Below are positions 9,616 through 19,532 of a DNA stretch of 64,000 nt, in pieces. The stretch is from Alphaproteobacteria bacterium (GTDB lineage Bacteria > Pseudomonadota > Alphaproteobacteria > Caulobacterales > Maricaulaceae): contig JANSXV010000001.1 in the NCBI GenBank assembly GCA_024742735.1, positions 930,001 through 994,000 on the forward strand, written 5' to 3'. Numbering within the stretch: the first letter of the stretch is position 1; each line of letters opens with the position of its first letter. The position numbers were made by a program, and so were the translations under genes. Below the pieces are notes generated by a model, which saw only the letters and a program-made list of their open reading frames with translations, did not search any database and had not been told where the DNA came from.

Positions 9616-9988
9616 CGGCCCAGAAAAACTCCTCGCGCACGATCTTGCCGCCGGACACCGTGTAAAGGCCGATCTCCGCGCCTTGCATGCGCTCCCCGGT
9701 CTGGCGATTGGTCGCGTCCATGGTGTAGCGCACGGCGAATTTGTCGGGATCATACAGGAAAGGCCCTTCGACCTCCCCGCCATGCATCTCCATGGCGGTG
9801 TTCCACCAGTCATGCTTGGCCTTCAGGGCTTCAAGGCCTTCCGCAGTCCGGGGCGCGCCATCGCCCTCGGCGGCCTCCACCGAAACGATATCTGCGCTGT
9901 AATGCTCGGCGATCAGCGACTCAAGCTCGCCGGACCTGTTCGCCGCAACAACCGCGTTGGCGAGTTTGAGCAAATCTTCGTTGAACAT
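9608..9988 (-). CDS. SnoaL-like / NTF2-fold protein
   Basis: MFNEDLLKLANAVVAANRSGELESLIAEHYSADIVSVEA...GLEALKAKHDWW; SnoaL-type pattern. Confidence 0.7.
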   Translation of the reverse strand: MFNEDLLKLANAVVAANRSGELESLIAEHYSADIVSVEAAEGDGAPRTAEGLEALKAKHDWWNTAMEMHGGEVEGPFLYDPDKFAVRYTMDATNRQTGERMQGAEIGLYTVSGGKIVREEFFWAVG

Positions 9989-10025
9989 GAAATAGTCTCC
10001 AGATCAAAACAAGAACACGGTAGGC

Positions 10026-10298
10026 TCAGGCCTTGCCGCTGTCCAGGGCTTTCCCACCCGGCAGGGCCAGCCGGTAGACTCCCTTGAAGGTTTCAGGATC
10101 GACCGGCTTGCCCTTGCGGGTGATGACGATCCGCCCTTGCCGCGCCAGATGCACCGCGGCGGAGCGCACATGGCGCATATGCCTGTTCCAGTCCTCCCCG
10201 AACGCTTCACGCGCGGCTTCCGACGGGCAGATGGATTTTCCCGCCCCCCGGTTTTCCAGAAGGGACAGAATCGCGGCTTCGATACGATCTTCGCTCAT
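10026..10298 (-). CDS. DUF3253-like protein
   Basis: ICPSEAAREAFGEDWNRHMRHVRSAAVHLARQGRIVITRKGKPVDPETFKGVYRL. Confidence 0.8.
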   Translation of the reverse strand: MSEDRIEAAILSLLENRGAGKSICPSEAAREAFGEDWNRHMRHVRSAAVHLARQGRIVITRKGKPVDPETFKGVYRLALPGGKALDSGKA

Positions 10299-10321
10299 GA
10301 CCTCAAGAGATATCCCCCGCC

Positions 10322-11044
10322 ATGCGCCGTGACCACCGCCCTTACTGGATGCACAGCCTTTGGGAAGCGTATGAGAACGCCTGGGTCCGTCAGTTCCTGG
10401 CGCCGCATTTCGAAGCCCTGGGGGACCACGCCAAGGTCGTGCGGCCCTGGAATGTCGAGGTGTTCGGACCGAACGTGCGCGCGGGCAAGGCGATCCACAT
10501 CGTCTCGCGCCGGGACCAGCCGGTCAGCTTCACCGTCTGGTCGCCCAAGGATGCCCCGGGCCGGATCGATATCGGTGACTGCTGCTTCTTCGCCGGAGGC
10601 GTGCGGATCCTGGCGGCCGGCGCCATCACCATCGGCGACGGGGCGCTGCTGGCGAAGAACGTCACGATCACCGACAGCGACTGGCATGATGTCTACAACC
10701 GCGTCGATCCGCGCCCGGCGCACAAGCCGGTGACGCTGGGCCGCAATGTCTGGCTGGGCGACGGGGCGTTCGTGGGCAAGGGCGTGACCATCGGCGACAA
10801 CGCCATCGTCGGCGCCCGATCCGTCGTCACCAGGGATGTCCCCGCCAATACGGTCGTCGCGGGAGCACCCGCGAAGAAGGTCGGAGAGCTGGATCCCGAC
10901 GGTCCGTTCGAGACCCGTATGAGCCTGCTGGGTGATCCCGCCGGCCTGAACGCCTTCATGGAGTCCGCCTACAAGGAGGCGTTTGCCGGCAACTCAACGC
11001 TGGGGTGGCTCAGAAGCAAGCTGTTTCCAAGGCGCGGAGACTAA
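10322..11044 (+). CDS. Hexapeptide-repeat acyltransferase
   Basis: Left-handed beta-helix hexapeptides (VTLGRNVWLGDGAFVGKGVTIGDNAIVGARSVVTRDVPANTVVAGAPAKKVGEL). Confidence 0.88.
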   Translation: MRRDHRPYWMHSLWEAYENAWVRQFLAPHFEALGDHAKVVRPWNVEVFGPNVRAGKAIHIVSRRDQPVSFTVWSPKDAPGRIDIGDCCFFAGGVRILAAGAITIGDGALLAKNVTITDSDWHDVYNRVDPRPAHKPVTLGRNVWLGDGAFVGKGVTIGDNAIVGARSVVTRDVPANTVVAGAPAKKVGELDPDGPFETRMSLLGDPAGLNAFMESAYKEAFAGNSTLGWLRSKLFPRRGD

Positions 11045-11055
11045 GATGCCATGCA

Positions 11056-11173
11056 CCCCTCACTCCGGCCCTCTCCCCTCCCGAGGGGAGAGGGGGAAGG
11101 TGTGGTGAAGCTTGAGACGTCAGAGCTTGCCCCCTCTCCCCCTCCAAGGGGGAGAGGGCCGGGGTGAGGGGGT
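11056..11173. repeat. REPIN-like double-hairpin intergenic repeat, copy A
   Basis: CCCCTCACTCCGGCCCTCTCCCCTCCCGAGGGGAGAGGGGG ... CCCCCTCTCCCCCTCCAAGGGGGAGAGGGCCGGGGTGAGGGGG; two hairpins with inverted outer arms; same design as 52766-52880 and 53294-53431. Confidence 0.8.
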
Positions 11174-11194
11174 GAAGCACCGACGGTGAAAAGC

Positions 11195-12475
11195 CTACCC
11201 GAACAAGGCCATGGGCAGCGCGCCGATGACCGCGCCGGTCATGAGCGTGGCGAGCGTGCCGGAGATGAGCGCGCGCGGGGCGAGGTTCAGGATGTCCTCG
11301 CGCCGGCTGGGCGCCACGGCGATCAGGCCGCCAATGAGAATGCCGACCGAGGAGAAGTTTGCAAAGCCGCAGGCCGCATAGGTCATGATCAGGCGGGTGC
11401 GCGGGCTCATCTCGTCAGACATCTGGGCGAGCTGATCATAGGCGAAGATCTCGTTCAGCGCCGTCTTGAAGCCCATGATCGTTCCGGCCGCGCCGCTCTC
11501 GGCCCACGGAACGCCCGCCAGCCAGACCAGCGGCGCGAAGATCCAGCCCAGAACGCGCTCCACGCTTAAGGGCGCGCCGAATACGTCGGGCGCGCCGCCC
11601 AGCATGAAATTCACCAGGGTCACGATGGCGGTGAACACCAGCAGCATGGCGATGATGTTGATGAACAGGCGCACCCCGTCATTCACCCCGGTCGTCAGCG
11701 CATCCATGGAGGAGTGGTAGAGCTGGACCGGGATCTTCTCTTTCGTGGGCGCGCCCGGCGCCTCGTCCTGGGGGTGCATGAGGCGGGCGAGCACGACGGC
11801 GGCCGGGACCGAGATCAGGGAGGCCGTGAGTATATGGCCCGCCGCGTCGGTCAGCACGGCGTTGAGCTGGCTGACATAGATGGCCATGACCGAGCCGGCG
11901 ACCGTTGAGAAGCCGACGGTCATGATGAGGAACAGGTCGGACTTGGAGATGCTGGGCAGGCGCGGCCGGATCAGGACCGGGCTTTCGGTCATCCCCAGGA
12001 AGATGTTCGCCGCCGCACCCAGCGACGCCGCGCCGGACAGGTTCAGGATCCGCCGGAACAGAAGTGCGAAGCCGCGCACGGCGAATTCCAGAACCCGCCA
12101 GCGCCAGAGCAGCGCGGAGATCGCCGACAGCACGATCACCATGGGCAGCGCCTGGAAGGCGAAGGAGAAGGTCAGCCCCTCTGCGCCCTCGCGCACTTCA
12201 AACGGCATCTCCCCGCCGCCGATATAGCCGAAGACGAAGCTGGTGCCCTGGGTCGTGGCGGCCTGAAGCACCTCCACCACTGTCGTCAGCGAGGACAGGA
12301 AGGCGCGCGTGGGCGGGAAAGTGAAGAGCGCGACGGCGATGACGAACTGCACCGCCACGGCGCCGATCACGAGCGGGATCGGGACGCTCTTGCGCGGGCC
12401 GAGCGCCCAGGCGATGGCGATGAAGGCGAATACGCCCAGAAAGCTGCGCAGCTGCAGGCCGGCGTCTTCAAACAT
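11195..12475 (-). CDS. Concentrative nucleoside transporter family protein (NupC-like)
   Basis: GTSFVFGYIGGGEMPFE, GMTESPVLIRPRLPSISKSDLFLIMTVGFSTVAGSVMAIY, YAACGFANFSSVGILIGG. Confidence 0.9.
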   Translation of the reverse strand: MFEDAGLQLRSFLGVFAFIAIAWALGPRKSVPIPLVIGAVAVQFVIAVALFTFPPTRAFLSSLTTVVEVLQAATTQGTSFVFGYIGGGEMPFEVREGAEGLTFSFAFQALPMVIVLSAISALLWRWRVLEFAVRGFALLFRRILNLSGAASLGAAANIFLGMTESPVLIRPRLPSISKSDLFLIMTVGFSTVAGSVMAIYVSQLNAVLTDAAGHILTASLISVPAAVVLARLMHPQDEAPGAPTKEKIPVQLYHSSMDALTTGVNDGVRLFINIIAMLLVFTAIVTLVNFMLGGAPDVFGAPLSVERVLGWIFAPLVWLAGVPWAESGAAGTIMGFKTALNEIFAYDQLAQMSDEMSPRTRLIMTYAACGFANFSSVGILIGGLIAVAPSRREDILNLAPRALISGTLATLMTGAVIGALPMALFG

Positions 12476-12614
12476 GGCTGGAAAATCCCTCGCGCGCGGC
12501 CGCGCGACACCCCTGGCGCAGCCCACCCCGTCATTACCGCGTCACAATACTGATCTGCGGCCTTTTGACCAGACGCGCTTGCGCCCAATCGCTGCGGTCC
12601 GTAGGCAGGCCGTC

Positions 12615-12806
12615 ATGAACGAACCGATCTGGAGCCCGTGCAAAAAGATCTGCCTGGTCGACCCCGCGCAGACGATCTGCGTGGGCTGCTTCCGCACGAT
12701 GGATGAGCTGGGCCGGTGGACCCTTATGACCAGGGATGAGCGTCTGGCGGTGAAGGCGGAGCTTCCAGCGCGGGAACAGGCGTATCGGACGAGCCGGAAG
12801 GCCTAA
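12615..12806 (+). CDS. DUF1289-like small Cys protein
   Basis: MNEPIWSPCKKICLVDPAQTICVGCFRTMDELGRWTLMTRDER; conserved CxxxC...CxGC pattern. Confidence 0.85.
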   Translation: MNEPIWSPCKKICLVDPAQTICVGCFRTMDELGRWTLMTRDERLAVKAELPAREQAYRTSRKA

Positions 12807-13618
12807 CCGCCGAACACCGCCTCGCGGATCATGTTCAGCGCGACGACCAGCAACCCGATGGCGAAAGCCTGTTTCAGGCGCGCGGCGTTCAGCCTGTGGG
12901 CCAGGTTCGCCCCGACGGGCGCCAGGAAGACGGCCGAGGCGGCGAGCGTCACAAAGGCGGCGAGGTTCACATAGCCCAGCGAGAACGGCGCCCGGCCGGC
13001 CTCGTCCAGCCCGGCGAGCATGAATCCGATCGCTCCTGGCAATCCGATCGCCACGCCGAATCCGGCCGAGGTCGCGACCGCCTGATGGATCGTGCGTCCG
13101 CACACGCTCATCAGCGTGACGCCGAACACCCCGCCGCCAATGCCCATGAGGCTCGACAGCACGCCGATAAAGCTGGCCAGAACGGCGCGCAGCGGCAGGC
13201 CCGGCAGGTCATCCGCCAGCTTCCAGTCCGGGCGGCCGAAGAAAAACTGCGCCGACAGGAGCAACGCCACCGCGCCGAACAGGCCCGTCAGCACCCGGCC
13301 CGGCGCCATATCGGCCACGGCGGACCCGGCCAGCGCGCCGACCACGATCCACGGCGCCCAGGTCTTCAGCACCTGAAAGTCCACCGCCCCGCGTTCCGCA
13401 TGGGCCGCGACGGAGCGAAGGCTCGTGGCGACGATGACGGTGAGCGAAGTGCCGACCGCCGCGTGCATGGCGTGGTCCGGATAGCCCAGCGCGGTGAGCA
13501 CGTAATAGAGCGCAGGCACCATGACCACGCCGCCGCCGATGCCGAACAGGCCGGCGATCAGTCCGGCGCCGGCGCCGACCGCGAGCAGCGCGATGAAGAA
13601 GGGCAGGAACTCGCTCAC
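12803..13618 (-). CDS. TauE/SafE-family sulfite exporter / permease
   Basis: Multiple TM helices, GLIAGLFGIGGGVVMVPALYYVL and GVLSSLMGIGGGVFGV repeats; likely GTG start at 13618. Confidence 0.85.
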   Translation of the reverse strand: MSEFLPFFIALLAVGAGAGLIAGLFGIGGGVVMVPALYYVLTALGYPDHAMHAAVGTSLTVIVATSLRSVAAHAERGAVDFQVLKTWAPWIVVGALAGSAVADMAPGRVLTGLFGAVALLLSAQFFFGRPDWKLADDLPGLPLRAVLASFIGVLSSLMGIGGGVFGVTLMSVCGRTIHQAVATSAGFGVAIGLPGAIGFMLAGLDEAGRAPFSLGYVNLAAFVTLAASAVFLAPVGANLAHRLNAARLKQAFAIGLLVVALNMIREAVFGG

Positions 13619-14616
13619 GCCGGCAGGCTTTCCGGCGCCTCGGCGACAGCCTCCAGCGCCCGTTCGACCACGCGCCAGTCCGCGCCCGGCGTGTTGGCGT
13701 CCGCCGACAGGACCTGGCGCCATTTGCGTGCGCCGGGCCTGCCGGCGAACAGGCCCAGCATGTGCCGGGTTATGGCGTGGAGCTTCACCCCTTCACCGAG
13801 CTGGCGCTCGACATAGGGGCGGTAGGAGAGCACCGCCTCGACCGGGTCCGCAACCGGGTCCGGGTCACCAAAGAGGCGACTGTCGATTTCGCTGAGCATC
13901 CAGGGCGTCTGATAGGCCGCGCGGCCGACCATGGCGCCGTCGAGACCGTGTGTATTTTCAATCGCTTCATCAAGCGTCTTCAGGCCGCCATTGAGGATGA
14001 CCTCAAGGTCCGGGCGTTCAGACTTCAAGCGATGCACGAGGTCGTAATCGAGCGGTGGAATATCGCGATTTTCCTTGGGGCTCAGACCCTTGAGCCAGGC
14101 TTTTCGCGCATGGACCGTGAAGCTGGTCACTCCGGACTGCGCCACGGTATCGACGAAGGAAAACAGCGTCTCCTCCGGATTCTGATCGTCCACGCCGAGG
14201 CGGTGCTTGACGGTGACCGGGACCGACACCGCTTCGCGCATGGCGATCAGGCAGTCGCGCACCCGCTCCGGCTCCAGCATGAGCCGGGCGCCGAAGCAGC
14301 CGGACTGAACCCGGTCGGACGGACAGCCGACATTCAGATTGATCTCGGCATAGCCGAAGCTCTCCGCGATCTTCGAGGCCTGCGCCAGGTCTTCCGGCTC
14401 GGCGCCGCCCAGTTGCACCGCCACGGGATGCTCGGCCGGATCAAAGCCGATCAGCCGCTGCGGATCACCATGGATCAGCGCCTGATCCACCGCCATCTCG
14501 GTGTAGAGCAGCGCCCGGCGCGTCAGGACGCGATGGAACGCCCGGCAATGCCGGTCGGTCCAGTCCATCATCGGCGCCACGGAGAAGCGGCGATCAGGGG
14601 CGGGAAGCGTGCTCAT
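13615..14616 (-). CDS. dusA: tRNA-dihydrouridine(20/20a) synthase
   Basis: RRFSVAPMMDWTDRHCRAFHRVLTRRALLYTEM, INLNVGCPSDRVQSGCFGARLM, FTVHARKAWLKGLSPKENRDIPPL. Confidence 0.95.
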   Translation of the reverse strand: MSTLPAPDRRFSVAPMMDWTDRHCRAFHRVLTRRALLYTEMAVDQALIHGDPQRLIGFDPAEHPVAVQLGGAEPEDLAQASKIAESFGYAEINLNVGCPSDRVQSGCFGARLMLEPERVRDCLIAMREAVSVPVTVKHRLGVDDQNPEETLFSFVDTVAQSGVTSFTVHARKAWLKGLSPKENRDIPPLDYDLVHRLKSERPDLEVILNGGLKTLDEAIENTHGLDGAMVGRAAYQTPWMLSEIDSRLFGDPDPVADPVEAVLSYRPYVERQLGEGVKLHAITRHMLGLFAGRPGARKWRQVLSADANTPGADWRVVERALEAVAEAPESLPA

Positions 14617-14741
14617 GGGCGCGAGGATGTAATCCGCCCGCGCGCTTGTGGCAAACCAGCCTGGCGCGACAGGACATCCGATCCTGTGTTAACCTCGTAA
14701 CCAGGCGACGGGGACGTCAACACAACAGGAGACGGACACAG

Positions 14742-15188
14742 ATGTTCAATCTTCTTCGCACAACCCTTCTGACTGGCTGCGCCGCTGCGCTCGCGGCCTG
14801 CGCAACCGGTCCGGCGGACCAGTCCCCGCCGGAGGCCTATGCGGATGATCCGCGGCTTGGCGAGCGAGTGGACCGGATCTGTTTCGGGCGCTCGATCAGA
14901 GGCTTTGGAGAGACGACCCGCCGCACGATCGTGCTCAACGCCGGCGTCAACGAGCACTATCTGGTTGAGACGTTCGGGACCTGCCAGGATCTCGACTGGG
15001 CCCAATCGGTCTCATTCGACCAGTACTCGTCCTGCCTGAGCGAGTCTGACAGCATCATCCCTTACGATAGCGCCTTCGGCCCGCGTCAGAACGGGTTTCC
15101 CGCTCAGCGCTGCCAGATCAAGGCGATCTACGAGTGGAACCCTGATGCCGGCGAAGTCGATGACGCCACCGACGAAAGCCCCCGTTAA
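14742..15188 (+). CDS. Putative lipoprotein, DUF6491-like
   Basis: MFNLLRTTLLTGCAAALAACATG lipobox; ICFGRSIRGFGETTRRTIVLNAGVNEHYLVETFGTCQDLDWAQSVSF. Confidence 0.7.
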   Translation: MFNLLRTTLLTGCAAALAACATGPADQSPPEAYADDPRLGERVDRICFGRSIRGFGETTRRTIVLNAGVNEHYLVETFGTCQDLDWAQSVSFDQYSSCLSESDSIIPYDSAFGPRQNGFPAQRCQIKAIYEWNPDAGEVDDATDESPR

Positions 15189-15251
15189 CCCTGCCGTTTA
15201 ACGCCACCTTGAGGGGAGATCGCCTAACCTCTCCCCTTCAAGGAGGCCGCC

Positions 15252-15800
15252 ATGGCGAAAGCTGCCTATCACAAGCACCAGCGCGTCTATGTGAAGCCGG
15301 TGGGCACCTGGGCCCTGATCGAGCGGGTGAAGCCCCAATGGGTCAAGGACGTCGAGCAACCGGTGAAGATTTACTACGACTGCGGGCTTGGCCGTGACTT
15401 CGTGGAAGCCGAACTCTCCGGCGAGGCGGTGGAAGAAATCGACGCAGGGCGCTGGCGGCTCTTGCGGGCGCGCAACAAATGGCAATCGGCCGAGGAATGC
15501 GCGCACCATCCCCAGCCTGGCACTTATCCCGTGATCGTCACAGACGAGCGTGACTGGGGCGGCTGGCGCGTGCCGGGCGCAGAGTATGACCGCGACCCCG
15601 CCCGCATCGAAGGTCAGGCCCGGCTGATCGTGCATTCGTCCCGCCTGCTCGCCATCGCTGAGGCGATCGCGCGCCTTGGCGCGGAAAATCCGGATGCAGA
15701 TGCAGACGTGGTCGCGCTCGCCCGCAAGGCCGCCGAAACCGTACGCTCGGTCCGGGCGGCGCCGGACGATGACGCCGCGCCGTTTCACGCCGCTGGGTGA
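15252..15800 (+). CDS. Conserved hypothetical protein
   Basis: ORF with RBS AAGGAGG; MAKAAYHKHQRVYVKPVGTWALIERVKPQWVKDVEQPVKIYYDCGLGRDF. Confidence 0.7.
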   Translation: MAKAAYHKHQRVYVKPVGTWALIERVKPQWVKDVEQPVKIYYDCGLGRDFVEAELSGEAVEEIDAGRWRLLRARNKWQSAEECAHHPQPGTYPVIVTDERDWGGWRVPGAEYDRDPARIEGQARLIVHSSRLLAIAEAIARLGAENPDADADVVALARKAAETVRSVRAAPDDDAAPFHAAG

Positions 15801-15886
15801 ACACAGCAGGTTAACCGGACCGCAAGTTCAGCCGCAGCACTCTCAGCCTCATGATCAATTTCTAGGCGCCGCGCTTCGGAGCAAAC

Positions 15887-16402
15887 ATGGCGAACCTGTC
15901 GAAAGTCAGCGCGCTCGTGATCGACGACAATGCGCACATGATCCACATAGTGCGGTCCATGCTCCTCGGCTTTGGCATTTCTAGGACTTATGAGTCGCGG
16001 GATGCCGCCGACGCTTTTGACATCACCCGTCATGAACCCGTCGACCTGATCATCGTGGATTACCAGATGCCGATCCTGGACGGGCTCGAATTCACAAGAA
16101 TTGTCCGGACCGGCAACGACAGCCGCAATCCATTCGTGCCGATTATCCTGTTGACCGCGCACACAGAGCGCTCACGAATCCTTAGCGCTCGCGACGCCGG
16201 CGTCACAGAGGTTTGCGCCAAGCCCATCAACGCCCACCAGCTCTGGACCAAGATCGCAGCCTGTGTGAACAAGCCACGCAGCTTCATCCGGGCGCCCGAT
16301 TACTTCGGCCCTGACCGGCGCCGGCATGAACTGGACTTCAGCGGCAATGAGCGTCGGACCACGCCTGTTGAGGTGGTCAGCGGCAGCGCCGGCGCGGCCT
16401 AG
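15887..16402 (+). CDS. CheY-like response regulator (single receiver domain)
   Basis: VSALVIDDNAHMIHIVRSMLLGFGI, LIIVDYQMPILDGLEFTRIVR, PIILLTAHTERSRILSARDAGVTEVCAKPI. Confidence 0.88.
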   Translation: MANLSKVSALVIDDNAHMIHIVRSMLLGFGISRTYESRDAADAFDITRHEPVDLIIVDYQMPILDGLEFTRIVRTGNDSRNPFVPIILLTAHTERSRILSARDAGVTEVCAKPINAHQLWTKIAACVNKPRSFIRAPDYFGPDRRRHELDFSGNERRTTPVEVVSGSAGAA

Positions 16403-16478
16403 ATCGGCCCCGGAGACGCGGCGCAATCACGGGCGTTAACGCTTCATTGCTGGACGCGGCGGCGTCGCACGCCGTACT

Positions 16479-19037
16479 TTGTCCTTCATGATTCGAACCC
16501 GCGACGCGTCCGGCGGCCGAGCGCGCCGCGCCCGGAGCGGCCAAGGCGTTGATGCGCCTCGGCCCCGCGCCGCCGCTGCGCGCTCCGTGACGCTTGCGGT
16601 TCTGGCCTTCTCGCTGGTGTTCGGCTGCGTCATCGCCCTGAAGCTGAATCAGGAGCGCGCGGCCATTCTGTCTGAAGCTGAAGCCGAGCGCGCGCGCACG
16701 GCCGCCTTCCTGTCCGAGCGCGTGTCGTCCAGCGTCGCAGAGGTGAGCGCCGCGCTGTCCATGATCGCCGGACAGATGGAGGCTCTGCCCCCACCCCAGC
16801 GCGAAGCCGCCGCACGCGCCGCGCTGGAGCGCCTGGCCGGACGCAGCCTTGTTCCGGCCGCCGCGCTGTTCATTCCGGACGCAGAGGCGGTCTTTGTCGG
16901 CGCAGGCGACGCCGCCGCGCTGAGACTGGCTGCTGGTGAAGCGCTGGAGACCGGCTCGGCGGTCAGACCGGGAGAGGCTTTTCCGCTCACGCTCGCCGTG
17001 CCGGCGCCTTTGAACGACGGGACTGTGGGTGCGCTGGTCGCGGCCCTCGATCCGCAGGTGCTGCTGCCTGAGCGCCCGGCGGGCGAAGCTGCGCTTCTGA
17101 CAAGCGCGGACGGCTATCTCCTTGCAATTGCGCCTGCTCAGACCGTGACCGGCGCGCCGCGTGCCGCTGAGCGGCTGGGCCTCGATCCCCTAACCGTGTC
17201 GCGAACCGCCGAGAACGGCGGGGTTCTGTCCGGCGCGCAGCATGGCGCCCGCGAGCTTCTTCTGGGCGCCGCCGCGGTCGCCGGCGCGCCGATCCATGCG
17301 CTGAGCCTCGGGCCGGACGGGCTTAACCAGGCCGCCTGGCGCAGCACGCTGATCTTTCACTTCCTGCTGTTCATCGCACCGCTCGGCACGGCGGTCGCCC
17401 TGTCGATCCGCCTGCGCCGGGAGACCGACAGGCTCGATGCGACCGAAGCGCGCTTGCGTGACTCCGAGAGCCGGCTGCGTCTGGCCATTGAAAGCGCGCG
17501 ATGCGGTGTGTGGGACTGGGATCTGGAGACCGATGACGTCGTCCTGACCGACAGCTTCGCCCAGCTGATCGGACGCCCCTCCGGCGAGGTCATGACCGGG
17601 CCGGAGCTCTTGCTCCTGCTTCGCGACGAGGACCGCGCCCGGGTGCGCGCCTCCCTGCGCAGCGCGGCGCAGAACCAGGACGTGGATCTGGAGGTGCGCG
17701 CCGCCGGCATCGCGGTCTGGCTGCAGTTGCGCGGCCGGGTCATGGCGGGGACGCGCCGCATCGTGGGCGTCGCCATCGACATCACAGAGCGCAAGGGCGC
17801 CCAGGCCCGGGTCGCGGCGGCGGAAAGCCGGCTGCGCGCCGCCCTGGAATCCATGACCGAAAGCTTCGTGCTCTGGGACTCCCGGGGCCGGCTGATCCTG
17901 TGGAACCGCAAGTTCCGCGACTTCTTCGGCTTCGGCGACGACGCGCTGAAGCCTGGCATGAGCTACGCCGCTGTGGAATCCGGCGCGGCCCGCTCGGTCA
18001 GGCACAGCCACGGCGAAGCTGGATCAGACGCCTATGACCTGGAGCTCGCCGACGGGCGGTGGGTGCGCTACTCCGAACGCCGCACCGCCGATGGCGGCCT
18101 GGTGAGCGTGGGCGCGGACATCACCGCCCTGAAAAGCCAGGAAGCGGCCCTGCGTGAGAACGACCGCGAGATGCGCCGCACCGTTGAGAATCTGCGCCGC
18201 TCCCAGGAGCGGGTTCAGGAGCTGGCGGAGAATTACGAGCAGGAGAAGATCCGCGCGGAGGAGGCCAACCGCTCCAAGTCCGAATTCCTGGCCAACATGT
18301 CCCACGAGCTGCGCACGCCGCTCAACGCGATCAACGGCTTCTCCGAGATCATGCAGGGCGAGATGTTCGGCCCGCTCGGCCATGAGCGCTACAAGGACTA
18401 TGTCGCCGACATTCTCAGCTCCGGCCAGCACCTCCTGTCCCTGATCAACGACATTCTGGACATGTCCAAGATCGAGGCCGGCAAGATGCAGCTGCAGCCT
18501 GAACCGCTCGACCCCGGTCAGCTGATCGAGCAATGCGTGCGCATCATGCGCGCCCGCGCCGAGGAGAAGCAGATTGCGCTGAGCGTGGAAGGCGACACCC
18601 TGCCCGAAATCGAAGCCGACCCGCGCGCCCTCAAGCAGGTTCTGCTGAACCTCATGAGCAACGCCGTGAAGTTCACGCCCGAGGCGGGCAAGGTCGTGGT
18701 TCGCACCTTCGATGCGGCCGACGGCATCGTCATGCAGGTCGCCGACAGCGGGATCGGCATTTCAGAGGAAGACCTGCCCCGGGTCGGGCGCCCGTTCGAG
18801 CAGATCGAGAACCAGCATTCCAAGAAGCACCAGGGCTCAGGCCTGGGCCTCGCCCTGTCGAAATCCCTGATCGAGCTGCACGGCGGCACGCTGCGCATCG
18901 ACTCGGTTCTGGGCAAAGGCACGACCGTGTCCTTCTCCCTTCCCGCCACGGCGATCATCCGGCGTGATGACGAGGCTCGGGAAGAGCCCGGCGCCGAAAC
19001 CGAGCCCCTCGAAAGCGAGAGCGCCTCAGCGCCCTGA
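16479..19037 (+). CDS. PAS-domain membrane sensor histidine kinase, PleC-like
   Basis: Two TM segments flanking a periplasmic region, PAS domains, SEFLANMSHELRTPLNAINGFSEIMQGEMFGPLG H-box, HATPase GSGLGLALSKSLIELHGG; resembles PleC/DivJ-type kinases. Confidence 0.8.
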   Translation: MSFMIRTRDASGGRARRARSGQGVDAPRPRAAAARSVTLAVLAFSLVFGCVIALKLNQERAAILSEAEAERARTAAFLSERVSSSVAEVSAALSMIAGQMEALPPPQREAAARAALERLAGRSLVPAAALFIPDAEAVFVGAGDAAALRLAAGEALETGSAVRPGEAFPLTLAVPAPLNDGTVGALVAALDPQVLLPERPAGEAALLTSADGYLLAIAPAQTVTGAPRAAERLGLDPLTVSRTAENGGVLSGAQHGARELLLGAAAVAGAPIHALSLGPDGLNQAAWRSTLIFHFLLFIAPLGTAVALSIRLRRETDRLDATEARLRDSESRLRLAIESARCGVWDWDLETDDVVLTDSFAQLIGRPSGEVMTGPELLLLLRDEDRARVRASLRSAAQNQDVDLEVRAAGIAVWLQLRGRVMAGTRRIVGVAIDITERKGAQARVAAAESRLRAALESMTESFVLWDSRGRLILWNRKFRDFFGFGDDALKPGMSYAAVESGAARSVRHSHGEAGSDAYDLELADGRWVRYSERRTADGGLVSVGADITALKSQEAALRENDREMRRTVENLRRSQERVQELAENYEQEKIRAEEANRSKSEFLANMSHELRTPLNAINGFSEIMQGEMFGPLGHERYKDYVADILSSGQHLLSLINDILDMSKIEAGKMQLQPEPLDPGQLIEQCVRIMRARAEEKQIALSVEGDTLPEIEADPRALKQVLLNLMSNAVKFTPEAGKVVVRTFDAADGIVMQVADSGIGISEEDLPRVGRPFEQIENQHSKKHQGSGLGLALSKSLIELHGGTLRIDSVLGKGTTVSFSLPATAIIRRDDEAREEPGAETEPLESESASAP

Positions 19038-19532
19038 CGATCCCCCCGGGGCCGGCCGGGGCCGGCGCCCGTCACCTCGTTCCCGAGGCGCACGCAAGGC
19101 CGCGCCAAGCGCAGCGCGGCGCTCCTCCTCGCTCAGATCTGCGGCGATATCGAGGATCAGCCCTTCGGTGCGCGTCTCTATGGCGGCGCGGGCGGCGCGA
19201 ACTTCAGCCAGGGCCTCCGCCGCTGCTTCGGGGTCGAACGGTTCGGCGTTGAGCACCTGATAGGCCTCCATGCGCGCCCTGCCAGCCGACCGGAAATCAT
19301 CGCGCAGGGCGCGGCGCTCGGCCATGGCCCGCCGGCGAGCGTCCGCCCGCGCCTCCTCAGGCAACGCCTGAATGAAGGCGCGCACGTCAAAGCCGCGCCC
19401 TGGGCCCTCCCCGGCTGACGGCGCAGACGGAGCCTCCGGCGCGAACCAGCTGCGCGCACCCGCGCCGATCAGAACGCCGTTGACCAGCACGGAGACCAGC
19501 AGCAACACGATCCAGATATTGACCCGGCTCAT
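19026..19532 (-). CDS. Periplasmic heavy-metal-sensor/Spy-CpxP-like protein
   Basis: N-terminal TM then Arg/Ala-rich helical domain FIQALPEEARADARRRAMAERRALRDDFR... Confidence 0.65.
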   Translation of the reverse strand: MSRVNIWIVLLLVSVLVNGVLIGAGARSWFAPEAPSAPSAGEGPGRGFDVRAFIQALPEEARADARRRAMAERRALRDDFRSAGRARMEAYQVLNAEPFDPEAAAEALAEVRAARAAIETRTEGLILDIAADLSEEERRAALGAALRAPRERGDGRRPRPAPGGSSGR

